Shown here: in pieces, positions 44,589 to 53,766 of the stretch
How the letters are laid out: each line of letters starts with the position of its first letter
Numbering within the stretch: the stretch's first letter is position 1
Assembly: GCA_965216035.1 (NCBI GenBank)
Contig: CBDCFM010000021.1
Span: forward strand, 620,001 to 684,000
Length of the DNA stretch: 64,000 bases
Reading direction: 5' to 3'
DNA from: G963664115 sp965216035
Lineage (GTDB): Bacteria > Acidobacteriota > Terriglobia > 20CM-2-55-15
Made by a program: the position numbers and the translations under genes
Notes under the pieces: generated by a model
The model's input: the letters and a program-made list of their open reading frames with translations, nothing else
Databases searched by the model: none
Told to the model about the DNA's origin: nothing

Positions 44589-45443
44589 ATGCGAAAAGTT
44601 TTCATCGGCTCGATTTTGAGTCTAGCGGCTGTGCTGGTTTTTTCGGAACTCGCCCCAGCACAGACAACCGACATTACTCCGGGTCCGGGCTGGCTGGCAG
44701 CGATTCGGAGGCACAGCGATGAGGCACAAGCGGCTGACCGCATCAAATACAAGATAGACGAACAGACTTTGGATCCACATGATCTATCTGGAATGTGGGG
44801 CGAGAACGGCATTCGATTGAATAGGGATGTGCCTCCATTTACGCCGTATGGACAGGAGTTATCCGACGCGACCGAGGCTGAAACAAGTGCCGCCGGGTTT
44901 GCGATTGAGAGCTCAAAGGATCCTCAGCTGATCTGCGACCCGATGGGTTATCCACGTTTGTTTTCATTCAACTATGGCATGGAATTTATTCAACTACCCG
45001 ACCGGCTCCTTCAGTTTTTCGAGTGGGATCACACCTGGCGCACGATTTGGCTCGACGGACGGGAACTGCCACCGGAACCGCCGCAGTTGCGGTATCTGGG
45101 ATATGCCGTTGGCAGATGGGAGGGAGACACGCTGATCGTGGAATCGAATGGGTATGACGATCGGTCCTGGATTGGCAGGGACTCGCGAAATGGGGCGAGG
45201 GGTTTTCCGCATAGTGACGAGATGCGGATAGAGGAGCGTTACGAGCGCACGGCCGTCGATACGCTTGAGGCCTCATTGACCATCATCGATCCAAGGGTAT
45301 ACACGGCGCCCTGGACCTCAAGCGGTATTCTCGAGCTGTTTCCTGGCACTGAAATTGGCGAGTATTTCTGTGTTCCCTCCGACGAGAGGGATTTTCAGAA
45401 CCTGGTATCGCGACCCGCCGCCGGTGCGGAACCCGCACAATAA
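44589..45443 (+). CDS. Secreted protein of unknown function (family paired with DUF6152), copy 4
   Basis: A 284-residue protein. The ATG at 44589 has GGGAG nine bases upstream. A signal peptide ends near LAPAQ. The family landmarks are DPHDLSGMWGENGIRLN, a Cys in LICDPMGYPRLF, MEFIQLPDRLLQFFEWDHTW, RTIWLDGRELP, LGYAVGRWEGDTLIVES, HSDEMRIEERYERT and IIDPRVYTAPW. It is closest in layout to copy 3. It follows the amidohydrolase by 43 bases and precedes a DUF6152 gene by 200 bases, so the three may form one unit. Confidence 0.76.
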   Translation: MRKVFIGSILSLAAVLVFSELAPAQTTDITPGPGWLAAIRRHSDEAQAADRIKYKIDEQTLDPHDLSGMWGENGIRLNRDVPPFTPYGQELSDATEAETSAAGFAIESSKDPQLICDPMGYPRLFSFNYGMEFIQLPDRLLQFFEWDHTWRTIWLDGRELPPEPPQLRYLGYAVGRWEGDTLIVESNGYDDRSWIGRDSRNGARGFPHSDEMRIEERYERTAVDTLEASLTIIDPRVYTAPWTSSGILELFPGTEIGEYFCVPSDERDFQNLVSRPAAGAEPAQ

Positions 45444-45643
45444 TCGCCGGTTCGAGCCGCTGTGGGGCACCGTGTGGCCGGGGATGGATGGGAGCATTGC
45501 CCGGCCCGTTGACGGGGACGCTTATTCAGAGCATTTCCCTGGAGTTGTGCAGTTGACTGAAATCAGGATGCGTTAAATCGCACCGGTTTTGATGCCACCG
45601 AACGGTATCAATAACTATATTTCGTTGCTAATTGGAGGTTCAA

Positions 45644-46105
45644 ATGCGGGCACGATGCATCGCTATCATGTTTGGCCTGGTCGTTCTGTTCCCCGGCCTC
45701 AGCCAGGAGGCTTCAGCACACCACAGCACCTCATACTACAAACTTGAAACGATGACCGTACAGGGAACTGTCGTGGACTTCAGGTTCAGAAACCCCCACG
45801 CCGTCGTCCTCTGGGATGTAGTCGACGATACGAGCGGAGAAGTCGTCAGGTGGGCTGGAGAACTTTCATCTGTGACGACGCTAATGGGTGATGGTTTAAC
45901 CAGGAACTCACTTAAGCCTGGAGATGAAATTGTATTTACCCTCCGCCAGACGAAGCAAGAAACCCCACAAGGCGCAATTCGAACGATGATGAGAACGGAT
46001 GGGACTTTTGTTCTGCGATACTCGACGCAGAGTGAAACCGGTCTTTCAGACGAGGAGCGCGCGCGCGCACGCGAAGAAAACGGAATAATTAGGAGCCGCA
46101 GGTGA
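45644..46105 (+). CDS. DUF6152 family exported protein, copy 3
   Basis: A 153-residue protein from the ATG at 45644, with GGAGG five bases upstream. A signal peptide ends near SQEASA, followed by HHSTSYYKLETMTVQGTVVD and FRFRNPHAVVLWDVV, the DUF6152 core. It is longer than copies 1 and 2 at the C-terminus, with a basic, Glu-rich tail (SDEERARAREENGIIRSRR). The N-terminal His pair is kept. It follows a secreted protein of the partner family (copy 4). Confidence 0.83.
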   Translation: MRARCIAIMFGLVVLFPGLSQEASAHHSTSYYKLETMTVQGTVVDFRFRNPHAVVLWDVVDDTSGEVVRWAGELSSVTTLMGDGLTRNSLKPGDEIVFTLRQTKQETPQGAIRTMMRTDGTFVLRYSTQSETGLSDEERARAREENGIIRSRR

Positions 46106-46126
46106 AAACCTCCCACGATCGGCCAG

Positions 46127-46163
46127 TGAAATGCCCCCCCCCGCTCCGCCGGGGGTCATTTCA
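46127..46163. terminator. Probable bidirectional terminator hairpin
   Basis: TGAAATG plus a run of C pairs with a run of G plus CATTTCA, with one bulged T and a loop of about ten bases. It lies between the converging ends of the DUF6152 gene and the small gene at 46244. There is no clear U-run. Confidence 0.5.
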
Positions 46164-46243
46164 GTTAGGGTCGGCAAACGGACCCGGTTTGATGTCATCG
46201 AATTACCCGACTTGACAATATCGGCCGGAGTTCCCCGCAAACC

Positions 46244-46465
46244 CTAACCTGACTGAGCCTCGGCGGCTTGGCGACCGGTCAGTTTCTCGATCCTCAATCG
46301 CAGGTCTTTCTCCAGAGCGGTGTAATTCGGGAAAGGGTGCGTGGGGACATCCTTCGTGTCAAAGGGCAGATTCGTGCCCTCCTTGGCGACGACAATGATG
46401 TCTTTCCCCAGCGCTTCGACGTCGGAAGCTTCCGCGTTCATCCCTCCGGCAACCAGGATCTTCAT
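46244..46465 (-). CDS. Small protein of unknown function
   Basis: A 73-residue protein with a strong GGAGG box five bases before the ATG. It begins MKILVAGGMNAEASDVEALG, a beta-strand and glycine-rich turn that could belong to a Rossmann-like edge, and continues IIVVAKEGTNLPFDTKDVPT and PFPNYTALEKDLRLRIEKLT. I do not recognise a family. It could be the N-terminal domain of a shortened protein or a small regulator. It stands alone and converges with the DUF6152 gene. Confidence 0.5.
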   Translation of the reverse strand: MKILVAGGMNAEASDVEALGKDIIVVAKEGTNLPFDTKDVPTHPFPNYTALEKDLRLRIEKLTGRQAAEAQSG

Positions 46466-46660
46466 TGCGACCTCCAGTCTCCGCGGTGAACAGTACCTGA
46501 TGCGAAATTGTGTGAGTCTAGCTTGGCCACGATGTCCGGTGCTACCAGGTGAAGCCGACGGTTGACGTCAGCCTAAATCCAAGCCGCCTTTGCGTCGGAA
46601 ATGCTTCGGGGACGCGGACTGGGTCCCACTCGGCCTCGAACAAGCAAACCGCCTTTCAAG

Positions 46661-46696
46661 TTAGGGGTGAGCATGAAATTAGGGGTGAGCATGAAA
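46661..46696. repeat. Two tandem copies of an 18-base unit
   Basis: TTAGGGGTGAGCATGAAA is repeated directly, at 46661-46678 and 46679-46696. No function is evident. Confidence 0.85.
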
Positions 46697-47112
46697 AGAT
46701 CAGAGATGCGATCGTCTTCGGAGCCTGGCAGAGCGGCCGAGGACGCACCCGGGCGGGCGCGAGACCGGGGTGGCGCGCGGTGTCACGGCTCTCTAAGGGA
46801 AAGCGTGGATCAGGATGCCTGTCCCCAAAGAGCGCACCTGGCTCTTCGACTACGCTCGGGTCGCCATTCTCATCTGCCAGGCCTTCACCGAGCATCGACG
46901 GAACGCGGCGGGTACGGGGACCACACGCTCTCGCAGTGGCCGTGACCGCTCTGTTGGGCTGGCTCAGGACATCCGGTCGCCGGGCTCAAATGGGTGTCTA
47001 CAACGGGTGTCTACAACCCCTCGAAGTCTGCGACGTCGGCTGCCTCAACGGCCTCCAAGGCCTCCACGGCTTCAGAGTCCTAGCGGCCTGATGGCGGTTG
47101 CGTCCGGTCTGA

Positions 47113-47137
47113 TTCTGGCGCGAGCGGGGCGCCAGAA
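47113..47137 (-). terminator. Hairpin after the cytochrome gene
   Basis: TTCTGGCGC and GCGCCAGAA form a perfect nine-base inverted repeat around a seven-base loop, 13 bases beyond the stop of the minus-strand cytochrome gene. It lacks a U-run, so it is only a possible terminator or 3'-end stabiliser. Confidence 0.4.
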
Positions 47138-47149
47138 CTGCGCCGGGGA

Positions 47150-47575
47150 TCAGTCAAAGGGTACCCAGGTTGGTCGTCCACCCGACACAAAAACGGGTAT
47201 GTGGGGCGAACCTTTGTGACAGGTGGCGCAACTGACCTTTATATCGCCGGACCTGAAGGGTTCCTGTTCGTTCAGCACCTGAACCATCCGGATCATCTGC
47301 CGAGCGGTTTGCTTCATACCGGTTTCGGGGACGTAGTCCGTCACGCCGTCCTGTCCGAGAAAGTGACAATACCTGCACCGCGCACCAAGCCCATCTCTGA
47401 TCATATTCATCTCTGTGCGCACTTCGGCGTAACTCATATCTGTGTAGATCTCGATGTTGACCAGTTCAGGTGGAGGCTGCTCCTGGCCCTGGGCTTTGAT
47501 TGGCTGTATACCAAAAACGAACCCCACCGCGACTAGACCAATAAGACTGACCAGCGTAAACGAATATTTCCTCAT
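47150..47575 (-). CDS. Exported c-type cytochrome with two CxxCH motifs
   Basis: A 141-residue protein with a signal peptide ending near IKAQG. Two haem c sites are visible, CRYCH and CATCH, about 60 residues apart. Methionines that could be distal ligands are in RTEMNMIRD and TARQMIRMVQVLN. The arrangement (ARCRYCHFLG, then KVSCATCHKG) recalls the photosynthetic-reaction-centre cytochrome c fold found in many acidobacterial multihaem proteins, but here there are only two haems. It would act as a periplasmic electron carrier. It has no neighbours of obvious respiratory function. Confidence 0.9.
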   Translation of the reverse strand: MRKYSFTLVSLIGLVAVGFVFGIQPIKAQGQEQPPPELVNIEIYTDMSYAEVRTEMNMIRDGLGARCRYCHFLGQDGVTDYVPETGMKQTARQMIRMVQVLNEQEPFRSGDIKVSCATCHKGSPHIPVFVSGGRPTWVPFD

Positions 47576-47610
47576 AGTTCCAGTTCCTCCCGGCAGAAAA
47601 TAATAACATG

Positions 47611-47650
47611 AGAAAAAAGGGGGTCAGAGCCCTATTTTCCCCTTTAAGGC
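47611..47650. repeat. REP-like or terminator hairpin (GGGGTCAGAGCCC type)
   Basis: A purine run ending in GGGGG, then GTCAGAGCCC, then a CCCCTTT arm can fold into a hairpin on either strand. The GTCAGAGCCC core resembles REP-type palindromes seen in other genomes. It lies upstream of the minus-strand cytochrome gene and at the edge of the vWA remnant. The assignment is tentative. Confidence 0.3.
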
Positions 47651-47659
47651 CAGAACAGG

Positions 47660-47960
47660 CATCTTCCTGAGAGTCATGGGCTTCGGTACGGGCAACTATA
47701 ACGACGCCGGGTTCGAGGCTCTTGCCGATCGGGGTAGTGGGAACTATGCCTATATCGACACGATTCGCAAAGCGACAAAGGTATTGATGTATTGATGCGA
47801 GAAATGGGCAGCACTCTTGTAAAATTTGCAAAAGATGTCAAATACGAGGTCGAGGCAGGGTCACTACGCCTCAGGAGCGATCAGATATTTGATCGTGTTT
47901 CCTACAGCGAGAGTTACCATGTGGTCGCTTTGATGTCTGCAATGGTCAGAGCAGGAGGGT
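47660..47960 (+). pseudogene. Remnant of a von Willebrand factor A (YfbK-like) protein
   Basis: The plus strand reads VMGFGTGNYNDAGFEALADR, then GSGNYAYIDTIRKATKVLM. After a frame change it reads REMGSTLVKFAKDVKYEVE, which is the end of the vWA domain plus the following conserved block of YfbK-type proteins. The frame change comes from an eight-base tandem duplication (TATTGATG at 47782-47789 and 47790-47797); taking out one copy restores KVLMREMGSTL. The upstream part of the gene is missing, so this is decay and not just an error. The right-hand boundary is approximate. Confidence 0.6.
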
Positions 47961-47968
47961 GAGTCAGA

Positions 47969-48930
47969 ATGACAACGCTGCTGAAAAGGCTGCTGAAAAG
48001 GCTGCATCTAACAAAGTATCGGTCATTTTTGAGGTACGGAGCGTTCCGTTGGATCATGCCCCCACTGGGACATGTACAGATGTTTCACATGAATCTGGCC
48101 CAGAAAGCTTGGCCAAGAGTTTCTGCCTTGACCGCGAACCGTACGTATACCGATCAAATTGAGAGTATCGAAGTTGAACCCAACGGTAACGACGACGGGA
48201 ATTCGAAGGTGTTGGCGGACTATGCCAAATCTTCTTGCCCAGTCGTTTTAAAGGGTTATACCGGAAAAGATGATTGGACACTGGAGAAGATCAAAAATGA
48301 GGTGGGCGGAGTTTTCAGAGATGTCCGGATCGGCGATTATGACACAGGCCAGGGGGATGCCGATTCAGTCAGTATGCAGGTGTCAGATTTTGTAGACTAT
48401 CTATTGGGACGATCAGATTTTCCGCAAGGGGCCCGGCTAGTGGAGGGCAAAGGGCCTTATCTTGCTAACGTACCATTCCCGTCTCTCGCAGAGCAGCTGC
48501 CAATTTCAAGTTTTTTCCCCACCGCTCCCGAAAACAGTCTCTTCTGGTTGGGTTCCGAGTCACGTACTCCTTTGCACTGTCATCAACACTGTGATGTACT
48601 CCTGCTTCAGCTTGTCGGTCGTCGGAAGATTGTCCTGGTACCTCCCCATCAGGCTACGTTCCAAGGAATTACAACGTATGTACTGCCGCATTCGACCCAT
48701 TTGAGCCCGATCGTGAGCAGTTTCCGGGCGCGGATGTGATCCACCAGCTGTACTATGAACTCGAACCCGGCGACGCACTTCTGATTCCCGGGTTCTGGTT
48801 TCACGCAGTCCGCCTTGAGGAGTCTTCTTTGGCTGTGAGTCAATTTAACGCTGGGTTGATGCCTCTGGCCGTCGGTGGGGGACCGAGAAAGTCATGGGAA
48901 GAAAGAGCTTACATGCAGGGATGGGGTTGA
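47969..48930 (+). pseudogene. JmjC/cupin-like protein with one frameshift
   Basis: Two frames form one protein of about 320 residues. The first (47969-48739) holds the N-terminal part, with VVLKGYTGKDDW, DVLLLQLVGRRKIVLVPPHQ and the metal-site region TPLHCHQHCDVLL. The second carries on with AAFDPFEPDREQFPGADV and YYELEPGDALLIPGFWFHAV, which supplies the last His. The build matches cupin-like domains of the Fe(II)/2-oxoglutarate type (peptide hydroxylases). The shift is a missing base near 48675-48690. A GGAGGG box precedes the ATG. Whether the break is real or an assembly error cannot be told here. Confidence 0.72.
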
Positions 48931-49179
48931 AAACGTATTTGGCCTATAAGCAAAACATGCCCGGGTCGCGGTCCCACGCCTCTACTCTGATAGGGCGTCG
49001 GCGTCAGCCCCAACGCTCCACCCGCCTGCCTCCGGTTCTGGAACTGACCCCAGCCGAAGAACTCCTTCACGAATACACCACTCCAGTCGGTTCCAATTTC
49101 TTTCGGCCGTTCTAACGGATCGCGTTCGGTTTCCATCCCGACACCGGGCATCCCGTCCCAAATTCAAGCCGCACACGGG

Positions 49180-49947
49180 TCATGGGACAAGCTGCGTGGC
49201 TGGAAACGTAGTGAACAACGGGTGCGGCTCGAAGACAAAGTACAAACCTATGGCATAGAAGGCGGTTCCGGGCACCGTCGTAGAAATCCTCACCTGCCCG
49301 AAAAACTGACTGTCCTCGAACGGAACAGACACGATATCGGACACAAATGCTGCCGAACTGGACCGTGCCGGAACATCCAGGGTCGATGTCGCGACGACCA
49401 TCTCGAAGATGTCCACGACAGTGATGTCGTATTGCGCGTCGGTATCGGAATCATTCGCGACGGCGAGACCGAGTCGCTGGAAGTCTGAGGCCAGGAACAA
49501 TGGAAGTTGAGCGACCGAAGCGCTCGGCGACGAGAAGACGGTGGCCAGTGCGAGCACTACTCCGTCCTCTCCGGGCCCGGATTCCACGTAAACGGCATTG
49601 GCTGTGACCAACCCATCGCAGGCCAGAGTTGCATAACCTGTCACGATCAAATCGTCCGCCGAATTGTTTGTGCTGACGAATTTTGCCGATTCCCGAATTG
49701 GAAGCGCAAACATTGTGTTGCCGGGGGGGTCCAGACGGCTCGTCGGAACGCCGTGCAGGTTGAGAGTACAATTGGTCGCACCGTCGTTAACGTTCGTAAT
49801 CATGAAATCGGTGTGGAAACCGTTGCCGTTAAGAACAAACCTGCCGTCGGCAACTTGAGGAAAAACATGAAAAGTCGCGGCGTCCTGGGCGGACGCAATC
49901 ATCGGTAGGAACAGCAGACCCAGCAGGACTGTAAGTTCTTTTATCAT
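49180..49947 (-). CDS. Exported beta-rich protein of unknown function
   Basis: A 255-residue protein with a signal peptide ending at IASAQ. The mature part is rich in beta strands (FHVFPQVADGRFVLNGNGFH, TDFMITNVNDGATNCTLNLH, VRISTTVPGTAFYAIGLYF). Two cysteines are present (NCTL and LACDG) that could pair. The layout of a strand-rich N-half and a similar C-half suggests two immunoglobulin-like domains. Similar proteins are frequent in acidobacterial genomes but no function is known to me. It is isolated. Confidence 0.6.
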   Translation of the reverse strand: MIKELTVLLGLLFLPMIASAQDAATFHVFPQVADGRFVLNGNGFHTDFMITNVNDGATNCTLNLHGVPTSRLDPPGNTMFALPIRESAKFVSTNNSADDLIVTGYATLACDGLVTANAVYVESGPGEDGVVLALATVFSSPSASVAQLPLFLASDFQRLGLAVANDSDTDAQYDITVVDIFEMVVATSTLDVPARSSSAAFVSDIVSVPFEDSQFFGQVRISTTVPGTAFYAIGLYFVFEPHPLFTTFPATQLVP

Positions 49948-50289
49948 GGCGGTCTCCCCGTCGCGTAATCAGGGCAATTCCACGTCCAGGCAGCTCATCC
50001 ACCGCACGCCTATGCCCTCCTAACACTTCGATTGTAATGTTTTCACTCTATCGAAGTTCGGGGACGAAGGCTAATAAGGAAGACAAGCGGGGTTCCCAGT
50101 TCCGCGCGGTGTCAAGACGCACTGCGGAAATGTCGGAGTTGGCGACTTAGGTTGAGGTGAAGACTGCAGAACGGCGAAATCGAGACGATAAACGGCACTC
50201 GACACGCAGAATGGCACCGGCCGAAGCACACGGCACCCGGGTGGGCCCTTCGGCTCTGTTCAACTCCAACCCGGTTGAGTGGGATGAGT

Positions 50290-52224
50290 TCAAGATGGGG
50301 GGACTGATCTTTTGCCGAACACTTCATATTGTCGGGCAGCCACGGGCACTACCAAAGCCAGTCCCAAAAGGTCGGTAATCCAGCCAGGATGAATTATCAC
50401 GACAGCTCCGATAAATACGACTGCGCGTACCGATCTCGCCAGTCCTGTTCTGGCGTGTCCGATCACAGCGGCTGCGAGCGCGATGACGCCGATCACGCCC
50501 GTCGTCGCTGCCAGGAGAATTTCGATCGCCGAACCGATCATCAGAAACGCCGGATTCAGTACGAACATAAACGGCAGTATGTAGCCGGCAAGGGAAAACA
50601 TCCATGCCGTAAATCCTGTCTTCATGACGTCGGCCCCTGCGATCGCCGCAGCGGCGTATGCTGCGAGTGCGGTCGGGGGCGTTACCATCGACATCATGCC
50701 GAAGTAGAGAATGAACATATGCGCCGCGATCGGGAGTATCCCCAGGCCCACGAGTGCTGGCGCCGCCAGGGTCGCGAGCAGGAGATAGCAAATGGTTGTC
50801 GGAAGCCCGAGTCCGAGAATCACGGACGAAAACATTACCAGTAGCAGCGCCGCGTAGATGTTCCCAGCGGACAATTCAATGATGATCGATGCAAAACGAG
50901 ATCCAAGAGCCGTCATCACTGTTACACCGATGAGAATTCCGACCGCGGCGCTGGCACAGCTCAAAGACGTTGCATTGTGTGCGGCCGTTTCCAAAACGTG
51001 GGCGATCCGCCTCGGAGTCAGCCGCCCTCCTTTCACGAACAAGCTGGTAACGAACGTGACGATCAGTGCCACTGATGCCGCTCTCGGGGGGCTGTACCCC
51101 GACAGCATCAGTCCGATCAGGCAGCCCACTGGCAACACGAACAAGAAGAGTTGAGGCCGCTTCAGGATGGCGAGGACTTGCGCGCCCTGGCCTTCGGACG
51201 ACACTCCACCGATTCCATAACGGACGGAGTAGAAATGAATCGTCGTAAACAGAGCCACATAAAAGAGCAGACCCGGTATCAGAGCCGCCGAGGCGACTTC
51301 GAAGTACCCGACTCCCAGCAGCTCCGCCATGATGAATGCTGCGGCGCCCATCACGGGCGGAATGAGTTGGCCACCGGTGGACGCGACGGCTTCGATGGCC
51401 CCGGCGACGTGTGGTCGGAAACCGATGCTCTTCATCATTGGAATCGTTACCGATCCCCCGGTAACAACATTCGCTACGGCGCTGCCGTTGATCATCCCGA
51501 CGAGAGCGCTTGAAACAACGGCAACCTTGGCGGGCCCCCCCCGGAAACGTCCGAATATGGCTTGACCCAGATCGATCGCGAAGTTCAAGGCTCCAACGGA
51601 TTGAAGGACGGCTCCAAAAAAAACGAAGGGAAACACATAGGTAAACATCACGGTCAGCGCGATGCCGAAGATGCCCTCCATGGTTAGAAACGACTGCGTG
51701 AGGATCCGGCTCACGCTGTATCCTCCGTGTCCGCCCAGATACGTGGGCAGATAAGCCCCGTAATATGCATACAGGACGAATATCGCGGCCAGGGCTGGAA
51801 GGGGCCAGCCGATCATTCGCCGCGTCACCTCCAAGACAAGCACCGTGCCCAGGGCGCCCATCACGATATCCAGAATCGTCGGCGTGCCCATTCGGTTAAT
51901 CAGAGCGTCGTAGTCAACTACGATGTATACACAGGCGATGATGCCTCCACCCGCGAGCGCAGCATCCAGAAGAGCCCAAAACGGGCGCCGGTCGCTGCCA
52001 TCAGTGCGGGACCGGGGCTGAAGGAAGCCCAGTGCGAGCGCAAACAGAAGGAAGATAGCGCGTTCCTGGAACGGTGGAAGAGTAAACGTGTTGATCTCAA
52101 CGAGGACGTAGAGCGAAAAGCATGCGGCCAGGACGCGGATCGCGTAGCGGCGAACGGTTTCGAAGCCTGAAGCCCGTCGCCCGACCTCGGATTGCACACC
52201 ACCGTCACCGCCGTTCGCGATCAT
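50290..52224 (-). CDS. TRAP transporter fused permease (DctQ-DctM) of the TAXI type
   Basis: A 644-residue polytopic membrane protein. A short DctQ-like part forms the N-terminal ~120 residues. The DctM-like part shows RILTQSFLTMEGIFGIALTV, MINGSAVANVVTGGSVTIPM, MKSIGFRPHVAGAIEAVAST, GGQLIPPVMGAAAFIMAELL and LGLPTTICYLLLATLAAPAL, the signature of TRAP 4TM/12TM fused permeases. Transport uses the Na+ or H+ gradient. The TAXI binding protein gene lies upstream in the same direction across a 465-base gap. The substrate is probably an organic acid, given the divergent aromatic-acid genes. Confidence 0.93.
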   Translation of the reverse strand: MIANGGDGGVQSEVGRRASGFETVRRYAIRVLAACFSLYVLVEINTFTLPPFQERAIFLLFALALGFLQPRSRTDGSDRRPFWALLDAALAGGGIIACVYIVVDYDALINRMGTPTILDIVMGALGTVLVLEVTRRMIGWPLPALAAIFVLYAYYGAYLPTYLGGHGGYSVSRILTQSFLTMEGIFGIALTVMFTYVFPFVFFGAVLQSVGALNFAIDLGQAIFGRFRGGPAKVAVVSSALVGMINGSAVANVVTGGSVTIPMMKSIGFRPHVAGAIEAVASTGGQLIPPVMGAAAFIMAELLGVGYFEVASAALIPGLLFYVALFTTIHFYSVRYGIGGVSSEGQGAQVLAILKRPQLFLFVLPVGCLIGLMLSGYSPPRAASVALIVTFVTSLFVKGGRLTPRRIAHVLETAAHNATSLSCASAAVGILIGVTVMTALGSRFASIIIELSAGNIYAALLLVMFSSVILGLGLPTTICYLLLATLAAPALVGLGILPIAAHMFILYFGMMSMVTPPTALAAYAAAAIAGADVMKTGFTAWMFSLAGYILPFMFVLNPAFLMIGSAIEILLAATTGVIGVIALAAAVIGHARTGLARSVRAVVFIGAVVIIHPGWITDLLGLALVVPVAARQYEVFGKRSVPPS

Positions 52225-52689
52225 GTCAGCGTCCTGGAAATCAAGGAGATCAAGGACATCAAGCGAAGATTTGCCCGCATTTCTCGCCCGCGGTCTGCCC
52301 AGGCTCCGGACCCGTCCGCACCGACCGCGTTGCGTCTGTTCGGGCTCCTCGACGAACTGTCACCTACGCCTGTGTCGCCAGTCCTTCGCGCGCCCGCATT
52401 TTTCGCGCCCGGAACCCAACGCGGAGGGTCACCCGGATAAATGCCCAGCCGGTATCCTTGTTCAGGCGGTCCATGAAGTGGTCCGGCGGGCTCCACAACG
52501 ACCGCCGTTGATACAAGCGGGTTCGCAGTTCGCGGCAAAACTTTTATAAGGCGGCAAATGGGTCTTCGGGGCGCAGGCGCGGGGTGAGGCGGGCCACCGG
52601 GGCTTGATACCGAGGCCGCGGGCGCGACGGTTTGATCGCAAACGACGCACAACAGGGCACGCACGCCGAACCCTGATGCGCCGGAAGGG
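52225..52689. other. Spacer between TRAP permease and TAXI protein genes
   Basis: No recognisable gene. The minus-strand frame that spans it is rich in Pro, Arg and Gly and has no family resemblance. The gap is unusually long for two subunits of one transporter. Confidence 0.45.
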
Positions 52690-53766
52690 TTACGGGTTCC
52701 AGATTCCAATTTCTTCGAAATAGCGCAGGCTGCCCTCGTGATATGGAATGCCGATATCCATAGCCGCCCGTTCGGGCGTGATTTCGTCGCCGTGGCGGAC
52801 CAGATTGGCTATCGAATCCCTGTGTTCGTAGAGGGTCTTGGCGATCAGGTAAACGAAATCCGGGTCGGCGTCGGCCCTGACAACCAGCTGGCACGTGCCC
52901 GTGTCGACTGCCCAAAAATCCGAGTCCATGCCTGCGTATGTCCCACCGGGAATAATGTACTTCTGAATAGTGGGGTACTGGGCCCGAAGGTTGTCCAGAG
53001 ATGCCTCGTCGAATTCGAGATATTCCAGCTCGTGTGTGGCAGTGGCCGCCAGAATAGTCGCGTGCGGAATACTGCCTCCCACCTGGACCGCATCGACGAT
53101 CCTGTCGGTCAGCATGGTCACGGCGTTCGATTGGCCTTCGTAGACAGGGCGGATGTTGGAATAAGTCACGCCGTGGGCAGCCAGGATCGGACGCGTAAAG
53201 CTGTCCCAGCCTCCCCCTGCGGGTCCAACGGCTACTCGTTTCCCGGCCAGGTCTGAGAACCGGTTGATGCCACTGCCCTCGAGCGCAAAGAAGAGGTTGA
53301 CGCTCGAATGAAGGGAAATGACGGCCCGGACGGGAAACTGCTTCTCAAAGGGCTCAAGTCCGGCGATAGCCGGCAGCGTAACGGACGCATTCGCAAGCCC
53401 GAAATGGAGCTCACCCCCATCCAACATTCGCAAATTCTGTGCCGATCCGCTGGTTGCTTCGTTCGTAGCGATCGCTCCCGGCAACTGCGTGAGCAAGACC
53501 TGCGCGATCGCATTCCCCATTGGATAGTACCCGCCCCCGACCGGGCTGCTCGCGATCTTGATCCGGGCCGGCACGCTCGTTCCGTCAATGTCGACCGTCT
53601 CTTCCGAACGCCCGGATGGGGTGCACGATGGGGTGATCAGTAGAGTCGCCGTTGCGACCATTGCCACCGCGAGTCGAATCCGGAGGCGCCGGGGAGATGC
53701 AGGCTTCGCGCGTTCGGAGGGAGGCTCAGATGCCCGGAGAATTGCTTTCACTGAAGATTGCTTCAC
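52690..53766 (-). CDS. TAXI family TRAP transporter solute-binding lipoprotein
   Basis: A 358-residue binding protein. The N-terminus is long and basic, then a helix ends in a lipobox-like TPSC. The TAXI core is clear: RIKIASSPVGGGYYPMGNAI, TNEATSGSAQNLRMLDGGEL, HFGLANASVTLPAIAG and VAVGPAGGGWDSFTRPILAA, with VDAVQVGGSIPHATI further on. It captures the substrate in the periplasm and delivers it to the fused permease encoded downstream. The first codon is GTG; its ribosome-binding site is weak, so the true start may be 5 codons further down. Confidence 0.93.
   Translation of the reverse strand: MKQSSVKAILRASEPPSERAKPASPRRLRIRLAVAMVATATLLITPSCTPSGRSEETVDIDGTSVPARIKIASSPVGGGYYPMGNAIAQVLLTQLPGAIATNEATSGSAQNLRMLDGGELHFGLANASVTLPAIAGLEPFEKQFPVRAVISLHSSVNLFFALEGSGINRFSDLAGKRVAVGPAGGGWDSFTRPILAAHGVTYSNIRPVYEGQSNAVTMLTDRIVDAVQVGGSIPHATILAATATHELEYLEFDEASLDNLRAQYPTIQKYIIPGGTYAGMDSDFWAVDTGTCQLVVRADADPDFVYLIAKTLYEHRDSIANLVRHGDEITPERAAMDIGIPYHEGSLRYFEEIGIWNP

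Larger units (their letters stand above)
46466..47149. other. Intergenic region with short direct repeats, no gene recognised
   Basis: Frames here give low-complexity, unassigned translations. The stretch holds a repeated 18-base unit at 46661-46696, a repeated GGGTGTCTACAAC near 46990-47015 and a hairpin at 47113-47137. It may contain decayed sequence. Confidence 0.45.

Noticed and set aside
46549..47091. A 180-codon plus-strand open frame
   Set aside because: Its composition is repetitive, with Arg, Ser and Gly throughout. It has no good start and no family resemblance.
48931..49179. Possible small genes after the JmjC-like gene
   Set aside because: Short frames on both strands have no ribosome-binding site and no pattern.
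52221..52709. A minus-strand frame spanning the TAXI-TRAP spacer
   Set aside because: It is Pro/Arg/Gly rich, overlaps both neighbours and has no family resemblance.
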